From Limonium bicolor (lineage: Eukaryota; Streptophyta; Magnoliopsida; Caryophyllales; Plumbaginaceae): DNA of 64,000 nt. This document shows, one piece after another, positions 29,650 through 42,493 of the stretch; within the stretch, counting starts at the first letter, position 1; every line of letters begins with the position of its first letter. The translations under genes were made by a program, and so were the position numbers. The notes under the pieces were generated by a model, which was not told the DNA's origin, did not search any database, and saw nothing but the letters and a program-made list of their open reading frames with translations. The DNA is taken from positions 165,531,074-165,595,073 of the forward strand of contig CM041780.1 in assembly GCA_023374045.1 (NCBI GenBank), read 5' to 3'.

Positions 29650-30510
29650 TGTCTTACAAACATATAAGTCCCCTATCCTTCATCCTTTCTACCTCATTAA
29701 AACCTCTTGCTGAGTAAAACCCAGTGAAAAAAAATCTCACAAAGGAAAAAGAGTATAGTCCAGATTTAGGAACAAACAAACATCTAAACTCCACCCTCAC
29801 ACAAGACACACCATTGTGATACGTTAGCAAGAACCACCAAAGGGCACTACGGGAAATACTACAATCCATACTGCCCAGTAGAAGACAAACAAGGAAGCTG
29901 CTGGAAGTTGAGCCCGTTAATTCCATCTCTTTTACTGTATTTCTAGCATATTACCGTACTGTTAGTTATTTCCCCCACTTCATTTCTCAACACTCCTTGC
30001 TCTCTTCCTAACTCTTCCATTTTCTCAGTTCCCGTGGTTGTTCCAGTTCTGGTGGTGACCATTCAGGATCGAAAGCTCTGATACTAGATGATAAGGTAAG
30101 CTGTTGTATTTATCCTCGTAACTGATTCTCTTTCATTAATGAGTTCAGTCTTCACCCTTTCTCAACTGAAAGCAATAGAACAGTAGTACCCCGAAATGAC
30201 AAAATTGAGTAACCTCTGGGCAAGCCTTGCCGATTCCCCTCAGGGCCTATTCTTAGCTAGACAATTCGTATGCCATCTACCTCAGCTCACCTTTCTTAAA
30301 TAGCTAACAAAAGTGGTGAGCTGGTAAAACGGGGAAATAACTAACAGTACGGTAATATGCTAGAAATGCAGTAAAAGAGATGGAATTAATGGGCTCAACT
30401 TCCCCGCAGTTTCCCAGCAGCTTCCTTGTTTGTCTTCTACTGGGCAGTACGGATGTAGTATTTCCCGTAGTGCCCTTTGCGGTTCTTGCTTACGTATCAC
30501 ATTGCAACAA
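29650..30510 (-). mobile_element. Rearranged retroelement remnant with inverted copies and a primer-like site
   Basis: Sequence at about 29817-29973 recurs inverted at about 30332-30500 (GGGCACTACGGGAAATACTA and its complement; TACTGCCCAGTAGAAGACAA and its complement; AGTACGGTAATATGCTAG). Between the arms, GCTCTGATACTA (30074-30085) reads TAGTATCAGAGC on the minus strand, one base off a standard primer site. It is followed on the high side by LTR-like sequence starting near 30089 (TGATAAGG). This looks like a broken minus-strand LTR element in an inverted arrangement. The motif at 29650-29760 (minus: ACTCTTTTTCC and GGTTTTAATGAGG) resembles 31290-31365. Confidence 0.5.
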
Positions 30511-31140
30511 TTCACCAAACACTATTACAACCAGAAACTTGTTCAACTCCCATTGAGAAGCCTTTCCATCAAGTCTACATGCATTCCCGAACATCATATA
30601 TAACTTTCCTCACAATCACATTAAGTAGAATATTGCTCTCTGTATGTTCTACACCCCATAGAAAATAATGGCACGCATACCCCCCTTCTTTTCTCTCGTG
30701 TCCAACGGCTACCACTTCAATATAGCCATGCATCGAAAGTAAAAGTTTAGCCTTACCTTTCGCTGTACATCACCCTCTTCTTATCTAAATTGTGAGATGC
30801 ATATACAAACATCAGTGCTCCTATGAAGTTTTCCTTGACATGGAGTACTTCCATCACTATTCATCTTTCTCCCTTTACTATCTTTTGCACCATAATTGTG
30901 GCAACTATCCCCCTAATCTTCCTTGTCTTGGATTTCTACCCCTACTCTCCTCTCACCATGGCCGTTTCATATGGTGGCCCGAAAAGTCCATCTAAAGTTG
31001 GAAGCAGCATCATGGCATGGTCAATTGGGTTCTGAATTTTAACCTGCTTTCATCTTTCTCTGTAATGCCCAATGCCTCTTTATTTGCCTTACATGGGATG
31101 ACAAAGTACATTGAATTTTATTTGCACTTGATAAGAGATC
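30511..31140. other. Intergenic, nothing recognised
   Basis: Short open frames only, with no family motif. Confidence 0.4.
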
Positions 31141-32570
31141 AAATCTAGGAAAAATTGATAAAAGCACAATACATTTCAAGCGCGGGACAAGGAACAGATA
31201 TGTTGATTAAGTTTTTTATTGATAATTGGGGCATTAGCCTTATATTAAAGATAAAAGTAACCTGACAAATGTCAGTCGGGCGAGCTAAGACGGGCTTCAT
31301 TAAAACCTCCTTAGGCAAAACCCGGTGGGAAAAAACCAAGGAGGAAAAAGAGTACCCAGCCCAAAGATACAATTCCAGTATCCAAGCTCCAGACATAACA
31401 ACTTGTACCCTTATGCATCACTCTACTAGCATATAGCCTATAACAGACACACACAACACTCCTAATCCATACGATTCTACTAACCCTTTCTTCTCCTAAC
31501 CCTCTAACCAAAATGACCAACCAAAAAGCCCTCCCACAACTTCAAACAATACCCTACCACGATATTCTTGTTGTGTCCCTGAGCACTTCTATACTCCTCT
31601 ACCTTTGTATCGATCACTTCTCACCCCGAATACCTCTCCTCAAATTCTCGCCTGAGATTGGATTTGATCGATAATGTTAGATTTGGTGAGACTTGGGTTA
31701 GGGACTTGCCAACCCAACTGTAGAAGCAAATCAGTGCACTCCTCAGCTTCTGATTCTACATTTATGATTTTACCCTGCTCATTTCTTGCTGGTGGTCTTA
31801 ACCTTTTCCTTGTTACTGACGCTGGTGAGGTGTTGTGGAGGATTTCTACAACTTGGCTTATACCTTCATTTTCTATAGGGCTCTTCTCAGGGGTATTCTC
31901 CTTAAATTGTGACCTATCCCTAGCTACTAACACACTCTGCGACTTTCCTATTATTAATAGGTTAAGGGCTGCTTTGGAACTCGCACGTCCCGCGCTTTTG
32001 CCCCTCTCAGCGGTTCTCCCGTTATCCTCACTTGCACCCGAGGAGACACGGGCCACTTCTGTCACAGGAGCAGCAGCCCCCACTTCACTAAACTCTTGTG
32101 TCGGGGGAAACACGTCCTCATCAGTGGCTATTGCTTTATGCGGCTGGACTTGGAAACTTTCCCCCGAGGCGGGGCTTTCTTGGATTGTCTCTTGGACGGC
32201 CAATCTCCCCCCTCCCTCTCCATCATTATTAACATCATTCCCAACATCATCATTATGTTGGATCAGTGCATTTTCTAGTCCCTCAAAGCTGGACGCGGCT
32301 CCCTCTTGCCCTTGGGAGTCAGACTGAATATTATATTGAACTGGAATCACTGGCTTTGTGACTATTCGGTTCCCCGCCTTTATCCAACTGCCCCTTATCG
32401 AAAATTATTACTTCCAATTTGGACGTACACAGGGATTTACAACAATCTCTTCAAACCTTGAAAATGCCCATCTCCTACGGCTTTACCGCTTAAGGGGGCT
32501 GTGAAACTGCCCACCACCAAGAAGGTGACCTCGTCTCTACATTATATGTAAACGATGTCTCTTAGCGTAT
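31141..32570 (-). mobile_element. Retroelement fragment with acidic 236-codon open frame (LINE ORF1-like tail suspected)
   Basis: A minus-strand open frame at 31640-32350 encodes a Ser/Glu/Ala-rich, low-complexity protein. Upstream of it (about 32350-32450) the frames carry pieces such as NPCVRPNWK and GSWIKAGN. These loosely recall the zinc-knuckle/DUF4283 region of plant LINE ORF1 proteins; the match is weak. Downstream (31141-31639) is untranslated-like sequence with the ACTCTTTTTCC...GGTTTTAATGAAG motif common in plant retroelement tails. No RT or endonuclease is present. I would call it a degraded non-LTR element, with an LTR-type origin possible. Confidence 0.35.
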
Positions 32571-33043
32571 TGGGGTTTCTTAAATGATATCGTCCTTCAA
32601 AATTGTAAGAATAATAATAACAATACGAAATGATGGAATAAAGAGTCTTGCTCGATCCCTAAAATCCTTTGCATTAGTCTCTCCATCCAAATATATCTTC
32701 CCCCTATCTCCTAGATCTAGACGTGGCTTCTTTCTTGTCAAAGGAAAAAGTGACACTTCCAATTTATAATTGGGCTTGTATTCCTAAGGTTAGAATTGTT
32801 AAATATATAAGTAGATTTTTACCCACCCGAAAACATGATATAAACCCGACCTGTAAATAATGAGTTTGAGTTAAAATTATTGATCCATTTAACTTTTGGG
32901 TCGGGTTTGGATTACCTATTAAAAATCCAAACTATAAATCAACCTGATCCGTTTATTTTATTTTATCAAAATAATAAAAAAAGATAAATATGTTATTTGG
33001 GTATGTATTATTTCCTATAAATATTGGTATAATAATAATAAGA
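32571..33043. other. Intergenic AT-rich sequence
   Basis: No gene. Contains GGGTCGGGTTTGG, which has an echo at 34320-34340 (GGGTTGGGTTTGG) on the far side of the foldback element. Confidence 0.4.
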
Positions 33044-34134
33044 GAAATTTCACGATATACCCCCGAGGTTTGAGCGAATTTTACAAGATACCCCTGATGT
33101 TTCATTTTTATTATAAGATACCCCGAGGTTTCATTTTTTTACGATATACCCCTGAGGTTTCATTTTTATTATGATATATCCCTAAAGTTTCAATTTCATT
33201 ACGAGATACCCCTCAGTCAGATTTCTCATTTTACCCTGACACCATATGCCCCCTAATAGTCTCAGGGATATATAGTCAAAGTTTCGTTTGAATTTAAACT
33301 TAAATAAAATGCTCAAAAAAAAATTAAAGTTCATATAAAATTTGACTTTAATATCAAAAATGAATATAATTAAATAAACAAAACAATTAATGCATGGAAA
33401 TGACTAAAAAATTGAAATTAAATTATTTTGAAAAATAAACATAACTTGTTAGGGAGTTACCTAGATATTTGTTAAAAATCTAAAAAATGTATAACAATAA
33501 TATGAAGATATTAAAAGCATCATATAATACATAGAAAAAATCATCATTTTAAATTAGAAAATAAAGTATAAAAACCGTAAAATATGATCATTTCTCTTGT
33601 GATTATTGATATCAAATAATATATTTGTTAATAAACTCATACTATAATTAATAAAATTATTTAATAATTTCTTGTATTTAATATAATTGTTATAAAAAAT
33701 ATGATTTTAAGTCACTACTATAATATTTTTAAATAATGTAACAATATAAGTTTTCTAACTAGATTTTTTAGTCATTTCTATTTATTTTAAACTTTTATGA
33801 CTCTAATTTTTTATACTTTTATTTATGTTTTTTAAATTGAATTAAATTTTTAACTGATCTATATTTTTTAGGTGCATTTTGTTCATATTTTAAATTTTAA
33901 AAAAAATGACCATAAACCCGTGAGGTTATTGCGGGCTTATGGTGCAAGGGTAAAATTAGGATATGAAAAATATAACATATCAGAATCTGAACAGAGGGGC
34001 ATCTCGTAAAAAAATTGAAACCTCAGGATTATATCATAATGAAAGTGATACCTAAGGAGTATATCGTAAAAGATGAAACATCGGGGGTATCTCGTGAAAT
34101 TCGCTCAAATCTCAGGGGTATCTCATGAATTTTG
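33044..34134. mobile_element. 1.1-kb foldback element with subterminal tandem repeats
   Basis: The left end carries several copies of a roughly 35-bp unit (ACGATATACCCCTGAGGTTTC, with variants) at 33052-33210. The right end (33990-34130) carries the same units inverted (GGGGGTATCTCGTGAAAT, GATACCTAAGGAGTATATCG). The centre is AT-rich and non-coding. The layout of long inverted arms made of tandem subterminal repeats fits a foldback / Mutator-related non-autonomous element. Confidence 0.75.
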
Positions 34135-34804
34135 TGTAACCTAATCATGATAAGGTTTCACATTATCAACCCCTCTCTATATTTTATTAGTACAAAGTAT
34201 GTAGAATCTTGAGAAGGGGTTGTTTATTAGATAATATTATTTTTTGTTGTATTTTCCTAAGACAAAAAAAGTATTTGTATTTAATTTTAGTTTTTTGAAT
34301 TTTGTGTAACCTAATCATGGGTCAAACGGGTTGGGTTTGGATTCAATGATTTTATATGGGTTGAGATTCAGTTGAATATTTATAACCTAATTATTTTTTT
34401 AGTTGGTTTTAGTCAATAAAATTTTTATCAGGTTGAGTATAGGTGGTTCCCTTCAACGTGAATTGTCACCCTTATATAAGATTATGTATTTAGCATATTA
34501 ATCTAAATATATACATATAGATAAAGCACTGCAATTAAATACAACATATATTTTATTTTGTACTATATTTGCATATGTTTATATATATATTATATATATA
34601 TATAATATGTACAAAATTAACATTGTTATGTTTTTAAACAACAACATAATATGAGTATTTATAATTTTATTAGTTACAAAAAAATGATATAATTACTCGT
34701 GTCATACGTGTACACTAAAAAGAATTAAATCAGATACTTAATTTAACATGTATAAAACTAAAGTATAATCAATGGATATTAAATCATATTTCATAGCCGA
34801 TAGG
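34135..34804. other. AT-rich intergenic sequence with (TA)n tract
   Basis: No gene. An AT microsatellite lies at about 34578-34610. A second ATTTTGTGTAACCTAATCATG occurs at about 34298-34318, repeating 34128-34148. Confidence 0.5.
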
Positions 34805-34974
34805 CAGGGGCGGAGCCAGAAATAGAAGTTGAGGGGGCAAAGACAGAATTATAAAAAGTTAGGGGGTCTTTTATTAATTTTTTCTAAAAAAATTTTTTAC
34901 ACTATAATTTTTTGTAATTTAACAAAGTTAGGGGGTGTTCTGCTCCCTCCAGAACACCCCTATCTCCGCCACTG
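34805..34974. mobile_element. 170-bp hAT-type MITE
   Basis: The termini CAGGGGCGGAGCCAG and (reverse complement) CAGTGGCGGAGATAG form an imperfect inverted repeat. They are flanked by a perfect 8-bp target duplication, CCGATAGG, at 34797-34804 and 34975-34982. Eight-base duplications and CAG-starting ends are the hAT hallmark. No coding capacity. Confidence 0.88.
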
Positions 34975-35060
34975 CCGATAGGACTAATACAACGAAAAGA
35001 GAACTCTTTCTCCAACGAATAAAAAGGTCCATGGCGTTCGTATCACCATTGTTACAACGG

Positions 35061-35747
35061 TGTTTGTTAGTGTAAACGTTTTTTATTTATCAAATTGTGT
35101 TACATACAAAGACTGTGTCACCGACACAAAACCAAGATTGCGTCACAGGTACAAAAGTCTGAGTACCAAGCAAAGCGAATGACGAAGACTGCTGGTCTAG
35201 GATTTTTCACCAGAGTAAAATCATCAGAAGTTTTATCTTTACTAAAGATAAAAAGTGGCTGGTGTAGTAGTTATTCTTAGTTGTTTAGATTTTATACAAG
35301 GAATATCTATCTTTACAAGAAATATTTTTCTTTTAATATAGATTCTTAGGTCTAGATTTATTTGGCGTTGCATATATATATATATATATATTTGAGAGGA
35401 AAACAGATTAGGGCAACGTTTTTATGAAGATATTAGATGATCTGACAGAAATCATTGAGAGTTTTCATAGGATTGTGATTCACTTTTGAGTTTGAGAGAG
35501 ATATCAAGTGAATTACGTGTGTACTCATCGAGAGGATGTTCTCCTTGAGTATGTGAATGTACTAAGTGAAGTACGTGCTAATAAGAGTGATATTTCACCT
35601 GATTTTTTTTTGATAGATGATATTTCACCTGAATACTCTCGCATCAACGTTCAATCTATCTTGTGCACTTCCAGTTCGTCGTGTGATTGTTACACAGTTC
35701 GTTGTGAGTATAACTACTCACAAAGAACAACATTCTAAGAACTTTCA
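35061..35747 (+). repeat. 5' LTR of Ty1/copia element F
   Basis: Starts TGTTTGTTAG and ends TTTCA two bases before a perfect initiator-tRNA primer site, TGGTATCAGAGC (35750-35761). A (TA)n run at about 35372-35392 can serve as a TATA box. The left border is inferred from the TG dinucleotide; the other LTR lies beyond the later insertions and is not in the window. Confidence 0.65.
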
Positions 35748-35749
35748 GT

Positions 35750-35761
35750 TGGTATCAGAGC
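35750..35761 (+). promoter_or_regulatory. Primer-binding site of copia element F
   Basis: TGGTATCAGAGC, complementary to the initiator tRNA-Met 3' end, two bases after the LTR. Confidence 0.85.
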
Positions 35762-35811
35762 CCGGTTCCCCTCCTTTAATATTCGAAGAGAAATCTTCAA
35801 GGGTGATCAAG

Positions 35812-37548
35812 ATGAGTTCTTACAACATTAAAGCACCTAAACTTACGAAGTTCAATTATGCTTGTTGGTGCGAACAGATGGGAGACCAGCTGATGTCAAT
35901 CGACTACGATCTTTGGACGATAGTCACTGAAGGTTATTTTGTTCCACAAGTTACAGTAGGTGGTGTGACAAAACCAAAGGAGAAAAAGGACTGGACTGAA
36001 AGTGACAAGAAACTGTTGAGCAAGAACAAACAAGCACTGCGTGTAATCGTGTCATCACTTTCTGAGGGAGACCAGCAAAAAGTGTTAAGAATTTGTACAA
36101 CCAAGGAAGTTTGGAGCTTTCTAAAAATAGCCTATGAAGGTACTGACTCAATCAGAAAGGCTAAAGGAAAGCAGTACAGGAAGCAATTCGACAATTTTAA
36201 GATGTTGGACGGTGAGTCTGTTACTCAGACTCTGGAGAGATTTGATAAGATACTAAGTGACATGAAGACAGTTGGAGTTACACTTGACAATCAGACTGTG
36301 AATGAAAGGTGTCTTGATTGTCTGGGAAAGGAATGGTTACACTACACGACACTACTTGAAACCACCAAGGATTTGTCTAAGGTGTCCCTCAAAGAGTTAG
36401 GGTCTGAATTGATGGTCTACGAAGGATAGATGGAGGGAGAAATTTCTTCAACACTTGTCAATGACCTAGCCTTGAAAGCACTCAAGGTGTCCTCTAAGGT
36501 AGAGGTGGATATCAATGAGGAAGAAGAAATTACCATAATAGCCAATGGTATTAGAAAGATTTTTGGTGGAAGGAAAGACAATGGTCAGAAGTACAATCTC
36601 TACAAATCCAAGAAAGGTCCTATTGTCTGTTTCAAGTGTAACAAATCTGGACATGAGGTTAAAAACTGACCTTTGCCACGAAGAGATAGTTTTCAAGAAA
36701 AGGTGAAGAAGTTCTCAACAACTGCAGCTGCAGCATGGGGAGAAGATGTCTCAGAAATAGACTCAGAGCCTGAAGATGAGGCACAAGCGTGCATGAAAAC
36801 AATAGTCCATGAAGAGGAGTTGATTTTAGACTTAGAATTCTGTTTGATGGCAATGGATAGCTGGAAAAAGACTCTCATTGACGAAGAGGTAAGTTTAAGT
36901 CATTTAGAAGAGGCTTTTAATTCTTTGTCAAAGAAACAGATGTTTGACATGCTTACTGAGACTGTTTTAAAATTGAAAACTTAGAAACTTGAGTATGAGA
37001 AAAGGATTAGTGATTTAGAAGAAAAATTGGAAGATTATGAGATGTCAGCTTGCTCAGATTTGGTAGATAGTGAAGAAAACAAAGTTATTAGGCTTGTTAG
37101 TCGTTTAAAATTAAGAGTTCTTTCACTTCCAAAATGGGCTGAGGCTGAAATTGACTCACTTTTTACTCGTAACAAAAATCTGAGGAAAGAGATGGATATA
37201 CTCACAGATGACATTGTTAAGAAGAATCTTGAGTTAGAGTTACAATCACAGAATAATCCTACATGGTATACTGGTAAGATTAATCTGTGTAACTTACTGA
37301 GTAAGAACAACAACAACATAAAAGGTTTAGCATTTCATCAAGGAACCGAGTTTCAATCTCAAAACCTTAGGAGCAAGGAGAGTAAAGTCCACAAGAAGGT
37401 TCAATGTAGATACTGTCATTGTTATGGTCATAAAATCGAGCAGTGTAACAAGCTGAAAAGGAAACAATCAAGATTGAGGAGGTCACAATCAAACAACTTA
37501 AGACATGATAGTCATAAGTCTGTTAGATGTTCTTTTCATTCACAATAA
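35812..37548 (+). pseudogene. Ty1/copia gag with three in-frame stop codons
   Basis: Starts with ATG at 35812 (MSSYNIKAPKLTKFNY). A UBN2/DUF4219-type copia gag follows, with WSFLKIAYEGT, FDNFKMLDGESV and RFDKILSDMK. A first zinc knuckle is CFKCNKSGHEVKN; its last Cys codon is a TGA stop (36667-36669). Other in-frame stops are TAG at 36427-36429 and TAG at 36982-36984. After an acidic, coiled-coil-rich section comes a second knuckle, CRYCHCYGHKIEQC. The frame is otherwise continuous for 1.7 kb with no frameshift, so decay here is by point substitution. A long gag with coiled coil suggests a Sirevirus-like lineage, at low confidence. Gag normally forms the virus-like particle. Confidence 0.8.
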
Positions 37549-37625
37549 ATAGGACCGAAGCAAGTCTTGGTACCCAAAGCCAATCTTTGATTTTACTTCA
37601 AGTACAGACTAAGCTACAGAGGGAG

Positions 37626-38008
37626 AATTGGTGGCTCATGAACAATGGATGTTCAAGACATATGAGTGGACAAGTGACGTTTGGCAACATTGGAAAAGGG
37701 AGAATTGTTGCGTTTTGGTAATGTTGAAGATGGGTCCTGACTAATTAAAAAAAACACCTCCGGCTTCGTCCAAATTCTGTGTAACAGTCTCATATTCTGG
37801 TCCTCTCCAAAACAAGCAGATGTTGCCTTGTCTATTACTGAGTACCATAGAGCTGGCCAATAATCCAGTCCATCACTCCAGATCCAAACACATAGAAATC
37901 ATACTTCATTTTCTACGAGATCAAGTTGAGAAAGGAACTGTGCAGCTACAGAGCTACTCCACTATCCTACCAATACTCAATTGGGTGATATCTTCACCAA
38001 GTCCTAAT
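37626..38008 (+). pseudogene. Copia element F pol remnants: protease start and RNase H end
   Basis: 37626-37721 encodes the copia protease start (WWLMNNGCSRHMSG), in which the catalytic DSG region reads NNG. After about 60 unassignable bases, 37785-38008 encodes the RNase H tail (VALSITE, then NNPVHHSRSKHIEI, FLRDQVEKG, with the GDIFTK region in a shifted frame). Integrase and reverse transcriptase are missing, so a large internal deletion joins the two ends. The sequence stops at 38008-38013, the target site of element B. Confidence 0.75.
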
Positions 38009-38013
38009 GTCAT

Positions 38014-41000
38014 TGTAACACCCCGTCCCAAGCCAATCGTGGTTATCGCAATTCTTAACACTTAATCGAATTCGTCGCAGCGGAAATAACAAACACCTGG
38101 ACCTTGCCACGATCTGATCGTTAGAACATACCGGCCTTATAATATTACAACACTTATCCAAAGTAAACAACCAACCATAACATCACCATCCAAAATACCA
38201 CCAACCAACCGAGTTTTAGTATCTAAGTCATAGCCACAAACTTACATTAGTTTCAATATAGACAGACGAGAGCACAAGCGCAACCCGTACTCAAAATAAA
38301 CAACCCATCCTAAGTCTAACCGCTCCTACTCTCGTGGTGCGACTTCATGGGCCTCTTACCTGCAAGTGTAAAAACAGCCCCCAAAGGGGGTCAGCACGAA
38401 TGCTGGTACTCCCTCTCATGGCCCCCAAGCTAACGGGGCTACGACGACTAATTGTCGATAGCATGGAAATTGATTAAGTACACAAGCATGATATGAAGTG
38501 CAATAAACAACAATCCACATATGAACATACATAGTTCACACACATTGAACGACACAAGCGTTCCCTTATCAAGCGGGTTAGTAACCCCCTCCATTAGTCC
38601 TCCTTTCCTTACCCTCAGTTCCTTATCTTACCTCAATCTTAACCTTAACTTAATCTCAGTATACAAACCGTTCCTAGAAGGGAATGGTTGTAGCTTAATC
38701 TCAAACCTAGGATTTAGGTGATCCTACCGCACCATCTTAATGCCACCTACCTTGGACGGGAGTCCAGCGTAGCTGAGCCGGCAACCGCCCTAGGCAACAA
38801 GTCTGAAGACAAGTCCTTAAGCGGAGGGGGATCTGATTCAGATACCGTCCCCTTTCCTTAGCATGCATGACCGGAGTCAGTCCCGGGTTTCCTCACTCAA
38901 GTTCCAGTTAGTAGAAATCTTAAACACCAAGGTTTAGTTAAACCTTAACGGGTATTAACCAACAATCACCAATACTTAACTCTTATTCTTAACTCAGTAA
39001 GTACTAAACTTGGTTAGTAACAATCTCAAGTCTCGTGGGTTAGTGTAAAGAGAACACATACACAACGAGAACATTTATAACCGGTTGCATGCTTTATCTT
39101 GTTTTAGTCATAGCAAATAAACAGATAGCACACAAGCCGAGGGACACCTCGTTAGCAAGCAGGTCACAAGAAAGATTGTACCGTTCACCGTCGATCGTCC
39201 CGGTTTTTAATACTCCTCCGGTTTCCAACTTTCAAGTCCTAAAATATCCATCCAACTTAGATGATTAAGTATCTATACATTGCTTAACTTATTTAACTTA
39301 TTTAACCCTTAGTGGTCCCCAATTAACACTTCTTAAGTCTTATAACTTAACCTTGCAACTTAACCTTAAACTTATGAACTTATACTTAACTTAACTTAAT
39401 CCCCTTAGGTCTTTAGGTTTCTAATCATCATTGCCCTCTTAATGGTGTACTATTAATACCATCATGCATCCTTAATTTTTTTTTTAAGTGTTAAGGGTCG
39501 TCCGACCCACCGTCCGACCCAACTAACTGGGTCGGCCCATTCCAGCAACTCTCGGATTGAAAAATTCTACTTCGTCCGACCCACATCCGACCCAAGCCCT
39601 CTGGGTCGGACCTTTCCAGAAACTTTCCCGTCTTCTAAGACTCACCCGTCCGACCTATGTCCGACCCAAGTCCTCTGGGTCGGACCACTCCAGAACAATT
39701 ACGGGTGACTTAACAGAGGACGTCCGACCCAGTCCGATCCAACCAACTGGGTCGGACCAGTCCAGAACAGCCCTAAAATTGTTCAATCCTCCCACTTTTT
39801 CTTTTCCTCAAGCCTCCTAATGTGTTCTAACATCATTTAGACCCTTAAACCCACCTTAAATCATCCTCTAAACTCATTAAAACAACCTCCAAAGATCATT
39901 CCAATCCTTTACTCAATTCTTACAACCACTACCAACACTTACACTTATTTCTTTCCTACATTTCAACATCCCTTTCACCTAGAACTTCTACTAACCAAAG
40001 GTTCCCTCCTTAAGAACTTGACCACGCCATATACACCACTTTACATCCCTATTACATTTTCCAAGCCTTCCTTAAATTCTAAACTCTAGTTTCTACCTAA
40101 ATCATCTCAAAGTTTTACACTCATTCACATCGAACTTACTAAGTTTCCTAACTTCTTTTATGCATTTACTTAAGGTTCCTTCTCAAGCTTATGCTTCCAT
40201 CCATCAACACATTATTTCTTTCCTAGTTGTTTACCAACATTTGCCTAAGTCCTAAATACTCAAGTACATTCTTTTGATTTCTAAATCCTTCATAGTGATG
40301 CCTAAGTCATTATAAGTCATTTAAACACACTTAATCTCACCCTTTTTCATCAAGACAACCTCTAGAACTTCCTAGTACTTCCTTAGTCATGAAATCTCCT
40401 TAGAACATCTTAAACACTTAAGTTCTTCACTAAATTTGCCATGGGTTCTCTAGTATATTGTTGCACCCAAACACTTGGCTTTTCACACCATCAAACACCA
40501 ATATCACTCAATTCTCATCACAACACCTTAACACACAATTTACACCAAAACTACACCACATCATTACATAGTGTATAAACTTAAATGCTTGGCACTTAGG
40601 CCCTTAAATGACAATAATCTTAACCACTGAATTTCCACATATATTTGCCTTTAACCTGCGAATACACACAACAAGGCTCCCATTGAAATAAAATGCTTCT
40701 TGTAATTCACCTTGATATTCTTAAACTATCTCCTTTTTCTCATTTGCTCCTTAGTCAAAAGTTCACAAGTATAGTCATTGTTCTTTCTCCTAGGTTTTAT
40801 AACCCTCTTTTCCAATGTAAACTCTACACTAAGCTCATCACATATCTAAATCCCATTCCCTTAAACAATAAAACACCTTAAGGTAAGTAATTTACCTTAT
40901 TCTTTCACAAGCTCACAAACTTTCCTCCTTAGGTTTTTCCTTGCTCAATCTCGGTCACCACTTAAACTCTCCTTGCCAATGTTCTAACCAATATCCAATG

Positions 41001-42181
41001 ACTCCAATGAGTACTAGATAATACATTAACCCTAAGGAACAACCCTAGGTTAAAAATGTGCTTTAAGGTATTAAGGTGATTGTTTTACCTTGGTTTCTCA
41101 AGAGAAGCTTGGATATGAAGCAAGAAGGACCTCCTTTATCCTTTGAAGAGTAGAAAACAAGCTAGAACAAGGCATAAACATGGAGTCCCATGAGTACAAA
41201 TTTTCGGTAATGAAGAATGATGGAAACCTAGATTTTCTTACATATTCTTTACCTTAAGAGAATAGAGAAGCTAATGGAGTCTCAAGCTTGAGTTTCCTCC
41301 TCTAATGGGATTTTCCTTGGCTCCAAAATGAGGCTCTTGAAGTTTTGAAAAGATAGAAAGAAGGAGCTTGAGCTAACTAAGAAGAATATGTGTTTTGTTT
41401 TGGTTTTGGAGCTAAAATGAGTAAGTAGTATACAAAGGAAGGTGGAGCTAGCATGGGGTTGTTCTTCACGTCAAAGAAGAAGAGAGGAGCAGCAAAAATT
41501 GGTGAAGAAGAAGAATAATGAAGAAAGGAGGAGAGAGATGGCTTAAAAGGTAAGATTTCTTTAAAAGTAAATAGTAACCTTACTTACTTTTCTCTTCTTC
41601 TCTTTTGTTATTTGATCAAGTGGTGAATCATCACCTTAAAAATCGGCCACCCCCTTTAATTAAGCTAGTCATGGTCTTGTTTGACCAATAACTAAACTAA
41701 ATTGACTAAAAACTAAACTAGGCACTATTTGGTTACTATTCATAAACTAGTGCAATAATTGTGAAATTTTTGATTTCCCATTGATTTAGACTTCCTAATG
41801 TGATAATAATTAGTACACATGTTAATTAAAGAGTAATGATGGACATTTAGCCACTCAAAACCAATTTACAAGACAATTTTTCAAAAATATGCTTTAAGAC
41901 TCCTTAAAGCACATTTTGTGTTTTAACTTGTTTTCAAGCTTGGTTTTCTTTGGTAATTTGTTTAAAAATGACCATTAGGATATTACTAAGGTCTTAGAAT
42001 GATATTTGGGTGCTCACCCAAGTCTCTCCAAGCTTAGAGCACGTTTTTGCTTAAACTGCTCTTTTGGTGTTTCCTTATTTTTCTTTGGTTAAAATGTTTC
42101 TTAATGTTTCTAAGGCATTATTTAGCCTTCTTATATCTTAGTTTGTCACTTAAACACCATATCTAAGTTTGGGGTATTTCA
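38014..42181 (-). repeat. Element B LTR (3' LTR in element orientation)
   Basis: Matches 48516-52685. Contains the palindromic array 39494-39765 and short open frames (for example 40693-40881) that repeat in the other LTR and are not genes. Confidence 0.92.
39494..39765. repeat. Palindromic array in element B LTR
   Basis: Four units of the form GTCCGACCCA...TGGGTCGGAC, the last three ending CCTTTCCAG, CCACTCCAG or CCAGTCCAG. The same array is at 49992-50264 in the other LTR, with minor differences. Confidence 0.85.
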
Positions 42182-42216
42182 ATCTACCCCCCTTAAAAGA
42201 ACTTTGTCCCCAAAGT
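42182..42216 (-). promoter_or_regulatory. Polypurine tract and hairpin of element B (LTR-proximal)
   Basis: TCTACCCCCCTT (minus: AAGGGGGGTAGA) adjoins the LTR. ACTTTG (42201-42206) pairs with CAAAGT (42211-42216) around TCCC. Confidence 0.7.
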
Positions 42217-42444
42217 CTTCACATATATGCTTAACCATTCACGGTACTCAATTCCCTTAATCTTAACACCACATCTTATATTCACATTCGCACATCTCAA
42301 GACTCAAGGTCCATCTCAAATACAATACATAAGTATTATACATAACTCAAACTTAACACCAAAGTGTAGCAACTTACACAAAATCACATCTTAAACAACC
42401 AAACAAACGACAACAAGTTTGTTTCCTAACTCAAAAGCGAGGAA
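42217..42444 (-). other. Element B 3' untranslated spacer
   Basis: Non-coding sequence between the two polypurine/hairpin modules. No gene seen. Confidence 0.6.
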
Positions 42445-42481
42445 GCTCTACCCCCCTTAAAAAGGGGTACGCCCCGTACCC
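42445..42481 (-). promoter_or_regulatory. Second polypurine-like tract with hairpin in element B (distal)
   Basis: GCTCTACCCCCCTT is followed by GGGTACG (42465-42471), paired with CGTACCC (42475-42481) over CCC. It lies 12 nt downstream of the pol stop codon (TAG, 42494-42496) on the coding strand. Confidence 0.7.
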
Positions 42482-42493
42482 TATACAGACGAT

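Noticed and set aside
34578..34610. TA-rich tract as a regulatory element
   Set aside because: Simple microsatellite with no gene nearby.
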